Shown here: in pieces, positions 6,984-14,234 of the stretch
How positions within the stretch are numbered: position 1 is the first letter of the stretch
Layout: each line of letters begins with the position of its first letter
The notes under the pieces: generated by a model
The model's input: the letters and a program-made list of their open reading frames with translations, nothing else
Databases searched by the model: none
Told to the model about the DNA's origin: nothing
Position numbers and translations under genes: made by a program
Source of the DNA: CAYYYG01 sp964476135
Lineage (GTDB): Bacteria > Patescibacteriota > Microgenomatia > UBA1406 > GWC2-37-13
Length of the DNA stretch: 16,853 bases
Direction of reading: 5' to 3'
Assembly (NCBI GenBank): GCA_964476135.1
Contig: CAYYYG010000028.1
Coordinates: 1 to 16,853, forward strand

Positions 6984-7465
6984 TGAATAAATTCAACCGA
7001 CATGGCAACCGCTTCTAAATCCATACCCATATCTGCTGTTGTCGATTCGATCGTATATGCCCACCCCTCATTAACGGTTACATATACCTTCTTGTTAGCA
7101 CTCCCAGATATATACTGGATTAATCGGAAATCTTTCCCCCCTATTATGACCGGACTTTTGGCCGATATTTTCAACTTGTTCATTTCAGAAAGATCAACGA
7201 TATAATCGTCCACCGAATCAAAATTGGTGGCGATTCTATGGATGGAAATATTTCCATCACCTGTCTTTGAACCCAATGAAACAAGATGGTTTTTCTCTGC
7301 GACCGAGTAATTCTCGGGAACAGCAAAAGATAAAGGCATAATTTTTGAAGCATACCTACTCGATATTTCCTTTTCCTGTCTGTCTGATTTTTTTATCCCA
7401 TTGTAAATCGCCACTCCTGTTAATGCGACTAGAATTAAAACGATAACGATATTTATATTTTTCAT
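6980..7465 (-). CDS. Membrane-anchored protein, possible PsbP-like fold
   Basis: This is a 161-residue protein with an N-terminal signal-anchor (INIVIVLILVALTGVAIY, about 4-21) and a soluble outer domain. The domain pattern is a strand opening with PLSFAVPENYSV, a middle helix-forming stretch, and a final YVTVNEGWAYTIES strand pair followed by a helix. This recalls PsbP/DUF1795-type folds common in small lipoproteins. There is no lipobox cysteine. It starts six bases after the M23 peptidase gene stop and overlaps the next gene by four bases. The fold is inferred from pattern only and the function is unknown. Confidence 0.65.
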   Translation of the reverse strand: MKNINIVIVLILVALTGVAIYNGIKKSDRQEKEISSRYASKIMPLSFAVPENYSVAEKNHLVSLGSKTGDGNISIHRIATNFDSVDDYIVDLSEMNKLKISAKSPVIIGGKDFRLIQYISGSANKKVYVTVNEGWAYTIESTTADMGMDLEAVAMSVEFIQ

Positions 7466-7471
7466 ATGTTT

Positions 7472-9820
7472 TCAGTAACTATATGTAATAGTACCCTTAT
7501 TCGTTTCTATATTCAATAGTATAATTCCAGTATACGATTCTCTTACCACACCTTCACGGCTGCGGATGGTAATCCTGGATATATTTTTGGAGAAATCATA
7601 CTCGGCATGCAATTTTTCCTCGCCCTTTAACAAATATTTCTGATGCATCTCTTTGACAAATCCGCTCCTCGTCTTCTCAGTCACTGCGAGATACGACATA
7701 TTAATCGGGTAGACCTTGTTTCCACTATATCGAATTTCATGAATATTAATGATCGATTGTCTTTCTTTATCCTGCCCCGAGATTAATAACGCTATGTAGT
7801 TACCGGCCTTATCCGTATATTTCAGAAGCTGGCGATTGCGGCCAGCAGCCGATACGGTTTTAATGTCTGTATCATCTGATGAAGCAACGGATATTTTTTC
7901 TTGTTTGACGTCGTATTTAACAGATACTTCCGGGGCCGATTTATCAATCATAAAAACTGCCTTTCGTGCCTCTTCCTGATTACCGTCCTTGTCCCAGGAG
8001 TAATATCGGATTTCATAAGCCCCCTCGTTCACAAATCTTATTGGAGCGGTATATTCAGTCCAATCTTCGCCGTCTAGCGAATAGAGAGTTTTTTCCGCTC
8101 CCAATCCTCCATCATTATCAGCCACCTCAAGAGATACCACCACATCCGAGCGATAATTTGCATCTTCGCCCTTTGCACCTTCGATATTAATCGTCGTAAA
8201 CGGTGCGACAGTGTCTATCCGCTCAGCCATAAGGGCAAATTTGCTTAAGTGATTTACCTGCGCCGTCGCCTTGTGTCTGTCCGGGTCAATAACGGTCGGT
8301 TCTTTTTTCCATATCTTTCCGTCATCACTAGAATAAATAGACAAAGTGTCCCGTTTAATAGCGGCGAGATCGAATCGACTGAAATCGAACGTGATGATAA
8401 GCGGTTTTATAAATATACGCACAAACTCCCCCAGAGGATCACGTATTTCAACCGTAAAAGATGCCCCAAGAGACCGACTGCCGTCCCTTATAATTGCAGG
8501 CGCTGATTCGATTTTTAAATCGGATAAGTCAGGCACGGCCGAGGCGGGCACTGAAACAGATATACGCTCCGCGTTAAAAGTGCCGCCTGCCCCGCCCACC
8601 CTCTCGGAAATCCGGTTGAGCGGATTCTTCCATAAGTAATAACTTTTATTACCGCGTTTTTCTGACCCGAAATAATCGAAAGTATATGTCTCCCATGGGT
8701 CAACCGCCTTTGAGCTCCATCCCATCGGATCCGTCGCCCCGTCTGGAATATCGAATTTCCCATCCATATCCTTATCCTGATAAACACTAAAATGTATATG
8801 CGGACCGCTTGAACGCCCCGAAGACCCAACCAAACCGATAGTATCGCCTGCACTGACATTAGTTAATTTAGCGGAATCCGTGCTCACCAATCCGTCTTTT
8901 TGCAGATGCATATATCTTGTCTGATACCCGTTTCCATGATCGATAACAACCATATTGCCGCAATTCTTACAGCTACTCACGTATCGCGCCACCCCGGCTG
9001 CAGCCGCCAGCACCTTATCACCGTACAAAACTTTGGCTGTCCGAGCAAAATCATAGCCGTCATGCGAAGAATAGGGCTCCAAAGTTCTTATCGGCCCCTC
9101 ATACGTAACCACAGATTCCCGTAAACCATCCGGCTCCAATGTGCCGCCGCCGAGCAGAGGATACTCGTGATCAAAATAAGAACTCATCGCCATCACCGCC
9201 TCGCTAAAACTCAATCCTTTTTTGCCGTATTCCCATGGGAGATCAAGAAACGGTATTGGGCCGCTTGGGGTAGGAGTCGCCGATGGTGTCGGGGACGGTG
9301 TTGGAGTTGGCGTCTGGGTCGGAGTTGGTGTCGGCTGATCTTCTGTGATTATTACTATATATAGAGGTCCGATCTGCTTCTGTCTATAACACCAGTGGCT
9401 TAGGCGGACAAGTATATTATTTTTTCCCTGTTCCGCGGTACCAGGATAAGTGTTCGGATAAACCAGGCCGGTAATGTCTTGAGCCGGAATTACATCATTA
9501 AAAACAGTACAACCTGCACTATAACCCTGATAAGTTTGTTTTTTTACCAGATAATGATCATACACCTGCATCATGTCGCCGATGGTGACGACTCCGGTTC
9601 CGTCCGGACTTCCGCTTAAATACACTTTCCCCGAACTGTAATTGAGAGTAATATTTTTGTAAAAATAAACATAACCGTTCTGATAATCGGGATAAGCAGT
9701 ATCGAACGCATCGGTAATTTTGTATGAAGTTATGGCCGCAGAAACTCCAGCGGGGTACAAACGCAATAAAAAGAAACAACCAAAAATTATAGATATTATT
9801 GTATAAAAATATTTTTTCAT
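7472..9820 (-). CDS. Secreted M23 (LytM-type) peptidase with Thr/Pro linker and beta-sandwich domains
   Basis: This 782-residue exported protein is probably a zinc endopeptidase acting on cell-wall peptide bridges. The signal peptide is residues 1-29 (ends PAGVSAA). Residues 30-160 form an N-terminal domain with Cys104 and Cys144, followed by a TPTPTQTPTPSP-type linker (162-186). The M23 domain (about 195-380) has HDGYD (ligands His253 and Asp257), YMHL (His305) and GPHIHF (HIH 341-343), so all catalytic motifs are intact. Just after HIH comes DKDMDGKFD (349-357), a calcium-loop-like DxDxDG insertion. CKNC lies at 284-287. Residues about 440-535 resemble a ZU5-like segment (NHLSKFAL), and 538-630 an OmpL47/Ig-like repeat with the SLDGEDW signature. 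The ATG follows GAGG with a spacing of only one base. It heads a three-gene unit. Confidence 0.88.
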   Translation of the reverse strand: MKKYFYTIISIIFGCFFLLRLYPAGVSAAITSYKITDAFDTAYPDYQNGYVYFYKNITLNYSSGKVYLSGSPDGTGVVTIGDMMQVYDHYLVKKQTYQGYSAGCTVFNDVIPAQDITGLVYPNTYPGTAEQGKNNILVRLSHWCYRQKQIGPLYIVIITEDQPTPTPTQTPTPTPSPTPSATPTPSGPIPFLDLPWEYGKKGLSFSEAVMAMSSYFDHEYPLLGGGTLEPDGLRESVVTYEGPIRTLEPYSSHDGYDFARTAKVLYGDKVLAAAAGVARYVSSCKNCGNMVVIDHGNGYQTRYMHLQKDGLVSTDSAKLTNVSAGDTIGLVGSSGRSSGPHIHFSVYQDKDMDGKFDIPDGATDPMGWSSKAVDPWETYTFDYFGSEKRGNKSYYLWKNPLNRISERVGGAGGTFNAERISVSVPASAVPDLSDLKIESAPAIIRDGSRSLGASFTVEIRDPLGEFVRIFIKPLIITFDFSRFDLAAIKRDTLSIYSSDDGKIWKKEPTVIDPDRHKATAQVNHLSKFALMAERIDTVAPFTTINIEGAKGEDANYRSDVVVSLEVADNDGGLGAEKTLYSLDGEDWTEYTAPIRFVNEGAYEIRYYSWDKDGNQEEARKAVFMIDKSAPEVSVKYDVKQEKISVASSDDTDIKTVSAAGRNRQLLKYTDKAGNYIALLISGQDKERQSIINIHEIRYSGNKVYPINMSYLAVTEKTRSGFVKEMHQKYLLKGEEKLHAEYDFSKNISRITIRSREGVVRESYTGIILLNIETNKGTITYSY

Positions 9821-9979
9821 TCCTCAAATTTACTCCGAGCCTGCTTTTGCCACAATGGACGATAACCTACATTTCGTGAGTAATTAGCCTCACAATCATA
9901 TAAACACATTAAATAATCACCGATGTCGCTTGACTAGCTATTGACTTTCCCCAAAAAATAATCCATCATATCTATCAAG
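9821..9979. promoter_or_regulatory. Divergent intergenic region between the M23 unit and the solute-binding protein
   Basis: These 159 bases must hold both promoters. GTGAG (9876-9880) and CTCAC (9889-9893) form an inverted repeat with an 8-base spacer, a possible operator. On the plus strand TTGACT occurs twice (9930-9935 and 9941-9946); the second is a good -35, but the matching -10 (CATCAT, 9964-9969, spacing 17) is poor. On the minus strand TATGAT near 9900-9895 is the best -10, with no convincing -35. Confidence 0.35.
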
Positions 9980-10891
9980 ATGGGCTTCACTCCTTTGGAC
10001 GTAAATAAATTCAACAACCAGTCTGAATTGCCGCAGCCGATCACGGAAACAGCGGTGAGCGTTGCTCACGAGAAAAAAAGTCCCTTCACCGGTACCATCT
10101 TCATGGTTTTAACACTGGTCGTCGTCTTTGCAAGCGGCGTATTTTTTGCCCAGCAAATCTTCAAAAGTGACTCCACACAGTTGGCTCGCGGAGCGGAACA
10201 GCCAACTCCGATGCCAGTCACGAAGGCTCCGGAAAAAATCATCGTCGGAACCGACTCGACATTTCCCCCTATGGAGTATAAAGACGAAAACGATGAGCTT
10301 GTCGGTTTTGATATCGACCTGGTAAAAAATATCGCCGAGGAAATGGGCACAACGGTTGAGTTTCAAACCCTTTCTTGGGATAACATCTTCGATGATCTTG
10401 AGGCAGGTAAAATCGATATGATTGCCTCTTCGGTATCGATAACGGACGAACGGAGAGAAAGATTTATATTTTCCGAACCATATATAAACGCCGGACAGGT
10501 AGTTGTCGCTCGGGCATCCGATGAAACAATCAGAATGCCGGAAGATCTTTCGGGTAAAAAAGTCGGTGTTCAGCGTGGAACAACAAACGAAGTAGAAGCT
10601 GCCAAATATACAACGGATGAAAACATAATCAGATACGACGACTTCCAGCTGGCGGCACAAGACCTTGTTAACGGGCAAGTCGATGCGATTCTTTCCGACC
10701 TCCCAGGCGCCAAGGGTATCGTGAACGAACACCCCGAACTCAAAATCGCAAGTGACCCCTTTACCAACGATTTTTATGGCATCACTTTCAAAAAAGACAA
10801 TACACAACTTCGTGATGCGGTAAACACAGCACTTGATTCCCTCAGTCAGAAAGGCATACTCAACTCACTTAAAGAACAGTGGCTCAACTGA
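9980..10891 (+). CDS. Membrane-anchored family 3 extracellular solute-binding protein
   Basis: This is a 303-residue binding protein of the amino-acid (polar/basic amino acid) ABC-uptake type. Residues 1-35 are cytoplasmic, 39-58 a membrane segment (TIFMVLTLVVVFASGVFFAQ), then a PTPMPVTKAP linker, and the binding domain runs from about 86 to 303. The opening IIVGTDSTFPPMEYKDENDE and GFDIDLVKNIAEEMG are the family signature; YDDFQLAAQDLVNGQVDA begins lobe closure. It has no lipobox cysteine, so a signal-anchor replaces the usual lipid tether. No permease or ATPase gene is adjacent. The ATG at 9980 has no clear Shine-Dalgarno site. Its 3' end overlaps the convergent kinase-like gene by eight bases. 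It may serve transport through distant partners, or sensing; ligand unknown. Confidence 0.87.
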   Translation: MGFTPLDVNKFNNQSELPQPITETAVSVAHEKKSPFTGTIFMVLTLVVVFASGVFFAQQIFKSDSTQLARGAEQPTPMPVTKAPEKIIVGTDSTFPPMEYKDENDELVGFDIDLVKNIAEEMGTTVEFQTLSWDNIFDDLEAGKIDMIASSVSITDERRERFIFSEPYINAGQVVVARASDETIRMPEDLSGKKVGVQRGTTNEVEAAKYTTDENIIRYDDFQLAAQDLVNGQVDAILSDLPGAKGIVNEHPELKIASDPFTNDFYGITFKKDNTQLRDAVNTALDSLSQKGILNSLKEQWLN

Positions 10892-11459
10892 ACTGCATAA
10901 GCAGCACATATGCCGCAGGAATAGTAAGGTTATCCAACCCATAAGGCGAGTACCGTTCGACTACAGCTATAACAAATGCCAGAATCAAGGCGTCGATAAA
11001 AGGAAAGACGAAAACGGCAACTATAAGCGCCGAATAAAATACACAGGCGCTATGAAGCTTATCTTTGTAAATCAACCGCCGCGTATAAGTGATTGTGCCG
11101 GCGACCGCGTCCGGTACGATCATAAGCGCCAGTCCCGGATTAAATGGACCCTGTCCATAATAATAAAGTCCGAGAATATACAACCCTCCCAGATATGCCA
11201 ATATACCGGTACTGGGTCTGCCGATGTCATGCAGTGAATGAAGCAGTCTGAATTTTCGCTCCGCAAGGAAAAAAAACAAAAAAAATGCCAGAAGATAATA
11301 ATATTCCGTCTCAGCCAGCCGACTACTCCAATACCAGGTTAAGAAGCCGCAAATAACATGGGACATTTTCCTCGTGTACTCAGCGGCCGCCAGTTTTTTC
11401 CTATATGCATACTCGATTGCTGCGATTGCTGCGGCTATCGATAATCCGGGGAGTATCAT
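10884..11459 (-). CDS. Dolichol/phytol kinase-type (CTP-dependent polyprenol kinase or cytidylyltransferase-like) membrane protein
   Basis: This 191-residue polytopic membrane protein belongs to the superfamily that includes dolichol kinase, phytol kinase (VTE5), yeast diacylglycerol kinase DGK1 and CdsA. Recognisable pieces are RKMSH (30-34), GRPSTG (80-85), Asp117 in MIVPDAVAGT, and the C-terminal VERYSPYGLDNLTIP (167-181), close to the G-DN-TIP end typical of phytol/dolichol kinases. The usual K-x-x-x-G-S motif appears only as KDKLHSACVF (134-region), so the nucleotide site is somewhat divergent. It probably phosphorylates an isoprenoid alcohol or activates a lipid phosphate with CTP. It is last in the operon, overlaps the GNAT gene by ATGA, and ends convergently inside the stop of the solute-binding gene. 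Kinase and cytidylyltransferase cannot be separated here. Confidence 0.72.
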   Translation of the reverse strand: MILPGLSIAAAIAAIEYAYRKKLAAAEYTRKMSHVICGFLTWYWSSRLAETEYYYLLAFFLFFFLAERKFRLLHSLHDIGRPSTGILAYLGGLYILGLYYYGQGPFNPGLALMIVPDAVAGTITYTRRLIYKDKLHSACVFYSALIVAVFVFPFIDALILAFVIAVVERYSPYGLDNLTIPAAYVLLMQFS

Positions 11460-11938
11460 TTTCTTATTACCAAATAACTTTTCCGTTTGAACAAATGCCT
11501 AAGCACCGAGGGTAAAGGCCGCTTCAGAAGAAAAATAATAGTAACCATCAAGGGAAGCTGATAATAATATGTGATCTCATACCCATATCGGCGCAGTTTT
11601 TCTGTCATCGAATAGAAAAAGGTAACGGAAATATATTTTTTCCCCGGGATCGCGATCGCCTTTCGAAAAAGCTCATGAGCAAGCCCGCGTCCTCGATCCT
11701 CCGGGCGGCAGTACCATGACTTTATTTCATAATAATCCCCCCATATATGCTCACGAAAAATAAATCCGCTGACCGGACCGTTACCCGACATACTGGCAAT
11801 TAATCCACCTTCTCTGATGCGTTTTTTTATCCACTTTTTACTGCGCGGTGTCAGGTTAGGCTCCTTAATAATGATTGCGTATATCTCGTTAACAATATTT
11901 TCAATCTGTCTGGCATCGAATTTGTCGAGTATTGTCAT
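11456..11938 (-). CDS. GNAT-family acetyltransferase
   Basis: This is a 160-residue protein with the central GNAT core. VSGFIF (56-61) is followed by WYCRPEDRGRGLAHELFRKA (75-94), where RGRGLA (82-87) is the acetyl-CoA pyrophosphate-binding motif A. The later strand-helix part is YISVTFFYSMTEKLRRYGYE. The C-terminus carries a hydrophobic stretch (PLMVTIIFLL) and a basic tail, so it may sit on the membrane. The start is three bases from the preceding phosphatidyltransferase gene stop, and its stop overlaps the kinase-like gene. Placement in a lipid operon suggests acylation of an amino group on a lipid head group or peptide, but the substrate is unknown. Confidence 0.75.
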   Translation of the reverse strand: MTILDKFDARQIENIVNEIYAIIIKEPNLTPRSKKWIKKRIREGGLIASMSGNGPVSGFIFREHIWGDYYEIKSWYCRPEDRGRGLAHELFRKAIAIPGKKYISVTFFYSMTEKLRRYGYEITYYYQLPLMVTIIFLLKRPLPSVLRHLFKRKSYLVIRK

Positions 11939-11941
11939 AAA

Positions 11942-12532
11942 TTAAATATAAAAAGTGACTAAGCTCAAAAAAAACAATATGATTCCAAGAGTAAAAGGTC
12001 GAGTAACTTTCGGTACTGCCAGATTACTAACCATCAAAAACGACATAGACACCGACACGATCAACCATGGTATTACCAAACTCGATCCGCCCATTATTAA
12101 TACTGCACTAAACAATATAAATATTACGGAAAAATGTGCAACCGATAAACCGCGGTAATACATTTTATCTTTTTTTATAATCAGGCCTTCCTCATTAAAC
12201 CTGGCGAGCCTCAACATGCCCAATATCATAATCAACCCGCCCAAAACAAGTGCGGCGATCATATAGGCACCTGCAGACTTTACAGCAAGAACGGCATCAA
12301 ATAGCAAATAAATTACCACATCGGCCATGGAATCGAGATTTTTTCCGAGTTCGCTCGTATGGTGAAATTTACGGGCAATATAACCGTCCGCAAAATCCAA
12401 TGCTATCGCAACCAGATTAAGTCTTATCGCCGCCCGCATGTCGCCACCCATAAGAAGCACCAGACTTAGGAACCCGCATAAAGCAGCAAGCAGCGTAATC
12501 GAATTCGGCAGGCTGAGGTCGATTTTTTTCAT
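11942..12532 (-). CDS. CDP-alcohol phosphatidyltransferase (PssA-like)
   Basis: This 196-residue integral membrane enzyme has the complete signature D-x2-DG-x2-AR-x8-G-x3-D-x3-D. It reads Asp46, Asp49-Gly50, Ala53-Arg54, Gly63, Asp67 and Asp71 (DFADGYIARKF...GKNLDSMAD). It swaps CMP on a CDP-linked lipid for an alcohol head group. LRLARFNEEG followed by YYRGLSVA is closest to phosphatidylserine synthases (family pattern LRLARFN then GLP). Six membrane segments are expected. The ATG overlaps the stop of the PEP-utilizer gene (ATGA). With UbiA and a CTP-dependent enzyme in the same operon, its lipid substrate could be an isoprenoid-based CDP-lipid rather than CDP-diacylglycerol, but that is inference; the head group could be serine, inositol or glycerol phosphate. 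Confidence 0.85.
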   Translation of the reverse strand: MKKIDLSLPNSITLLAALCGFLSLVLLMGGDMRAAIRLNLVAIALDFADGYIARKFHHTSELGKNLDSMADVVIYLLFDAVLAVKSAGAYMIAALVLGGLIMILGMLRLARFNEEGLIIKKDKMYYRGLSVAHFSVIFILFSAVLIMGGSSLVIPWLIVSVSMSFLMVSNLAVPKVTRPFTLGIILFFLSLVTFYI

Positions 12533-14184
12533 GTCAATATTGTTATCTTACCCGATCCGCCGTCCATATCTATAATATCGCCGTTTTTTATAATTTCCGT
12601 TATATCGGCGGCCTGTACGATACAGGGTATCCCGACTTCCCGGGCGACTATTGACGCATGCGATAGGACTCCGCCCTGTTCGGTCACCACCCCTTTTATT
12701 AATGGAAAGATCACCGTCCATCCCGGATCGGTCGCTCTGGTAACTAAAATCTTACCACGATAGTCAAGAGAATAATCCAGAGTCTCAACCACAATCGCCT
12801 CAGCCTTCACCCTCCCCCGCGAAGTTCCGACTCCCGACTGCCTGGACGTTGCGCACTGTGAAATATTATTGCTGTTGGGATAACCCGTAGATGTGGCTCG
12901 CCGCGGCATTTCCATTTTTGTCAACTCCGAAATATTTTTCTTTCTCTCCTCAATTAACTTTTTTAAGTTTTCCGGCAGTCGATGAAACCGGCAATAGTCG
13001 ATAAGCTCCTCGTGATAAAGATAAAAAACATCTTCCGGCAGGACTATGTCCCCGGCCGCTGCTAATCTTCTGCCAAGTTCGATAAATACTCCCCGCGCAA
13101 GTCCGAAAACCATCGCCCTTCTGAGGCGGTATTTTTCACGACGGTACATGGCTTTAATCGAAATCTCACTCAGCAGTGAAATACACACCGACATTAATAA
13201 ATTGCGGACCTGGATCTTTTCGAGTTTTTTATCTGTATCCATAAACCGCAACCGCGATTTCAACTCACTTCCACCGAGCTTTACATACTGACTCAACAGT
13301 GAAACAAGCATCTCCGGACGTTCGCGAAACTTTGGCTCTTCAAGCTTCAGCTCATTTGCCGAACGGTCGCCATAAACTGTCAAATAACGCTTAATGGCGG
13401 CATATAAATTCGGAAACTCTCCGCCCCGAAGTCGTTTTAATACGGCTTCGGCATCATCTTCAAAAAGCTGCCGGCAGTTTTTATTATCCGACACGGCCAT
13501 GGCAATCCTTAACAAATCCCCGAGCGGTTTTGCGCTTTCCGGCCTCAGTTTAAGATGCGACAAATAACGCAGTCCCTCTCCTGCGGCGTAACGATTAACG
13601 AGCTTGCTCAGGATCCCGAAATATATCATCACCCGGAAATCGTTAACGATGGTATACGCCCAGACAGAAAAAAATGTATCGCGTGTTCGCTCGTAAATAT
13701 CGATTAATGACTCCTCAGAGAGCTCCAATTTATTTTTGCTTCTGAAGTCTGCATATAGTTTTCTGAATACCCGGTTAAATTTTCTATCAAGAATACCTGG
13801 AATGAAAAACAGAAACAGAAAGCGCATAAGTACCCCGACCGAGGCGGCGACTCCCATTTTAATCCGCCGGTCGGGAGCGTTCGATTTTTTAACTGCCGGA
13901 TCAAGCATCGACTCGAAAAAATCACGGTTGAAACGGTAGCCCGGCAAAAATGTGAGAAACGTATACCAATTTTCTATCCGGTAATAAACCCGGCCGTTCA
14001 GGTAACCAAGCATGTTCTCGAGTATGTTTTTATTCTTTGTAATAATCTGCTCTTCAACACCGGTGAGCCGCATAAAGGCCATGTATACTCGGGCATACGC
14101 ATGACGGATAAATGAGTAGGTGAGGGGCAGGGTTATTCCCGGATAATTTTCTCCAATATTTGTCCTGTCCCACACTATCTTCAT
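12529..14184 (-). CDS. PEP-utilizer-type phosphohistidine protein lacking the ATP-grasp domain
   Basis: This 551-residue protein matches the middle and C-terminal parts of the phosphoenolpyruvate synthase/rifampicin phosphotransferase-like family. It opens directly with WDRTNIGENYPGITLPLTYS (5-24), normally found after an N-terminal ATP-grasp domain; that domain is absent, and no gene for it lies in the window. Residues 30-430 are mostly helical. A low-complexity Ser/Thr/Asn linker (about 428-448) leads to the swivelling phosphohistidine domain. There, TEQGGVLSHASIVAREVGIP (501-520) carries the catalytic His509. It could shuttle phosphate if partnered by a separate ATP-grasp protein, or be a repurposed binding protein. 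It lies between the UbiA and phosphatidyltransferase genes. GGAAG before the ATG comes from the edge of a repeat hairpin. Confidence 0.8.
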   Translation of the reverse strand: MKIVWDRTNIGENYPGITLPLTYSFIRHAYARVYMAFMRLTGVEEQIITKNKNILENMLGYLNGRVYYRIENWYTFLTFLPGYRFNRDFFESMLDPAVKKSNAPDRRIKMGVAASVGVLMRFLFLFFIPGILDRKFNRVFRKLYADFRSKNKLELSEESLIDIYERTRDTFFSVWAYTIVNDFRVMIYFGILSKLVNRYAAGEGLRYLSHLKLRPESAKPLGDLLRIAMAVSDNKNCRQLFEDDAEAVLKRLRGGEFPNLYAAIKRYLTVYGDRSANELKLEEPKFRERPEMLVSLLSQYVKLGGSELKSRLRFMDTDKKLEKIQVRNLLMSVCISLLSEISIKAMYRREKYRLRRAMVFGLARGVFIELGRRLAAAGDIVLPEDVFYLYHEELIDYCRFHRLPENLKKLIEERKKNISELTKMEMPRRATSTGYPNSNNISQCATSRQSGVGTSRGRVKAEAIVVETLDYSLDYRGKILVTRATDPGWTVIFPLIKGVVTEQGGVLSHASIVAREVGIPCIVQAADITEIIKNGDIIDMDGGSGKITILT

Positions 14185-14192
14185 AATATTCT

Positions 14193-14221
14193 TCCGTCAT
14201 CTCCGCGCAGGCGGGGATCCA
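14193..14221. repeat. Interspersed hairpin repeat (dRS3-like GTCATTCCCGCG...GGCGGGAATCC type)
   Basis: The bases 14193-14221 closely resemble a palindromic repeat familiar from many bacterial genomes (GTCATTCCCGCG then AGGCGGGAATCC). ATCTCCGC (14199-14206) pairs with GCGGGGAT (14211-14218), eight pairs with one G-T, around a GCAG loop. It fills the 50-base space between the UbiA gene stop and the PEP-utilizer gene start, inside the operon. Its outer flank supplies GGAAG just before the next ATG. Confidence 0.7.
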
Positions 14222-14234
14222 CAAAAAATAATAT

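Noticed and set aside
10109..10807. 232-codon minus-strand frame antisense to the solute-binding gene
   Set aside because: It is wholly antisense to a well-supported family 3 binding protein and its translation has an implausible Phe/Cys-rich composition.
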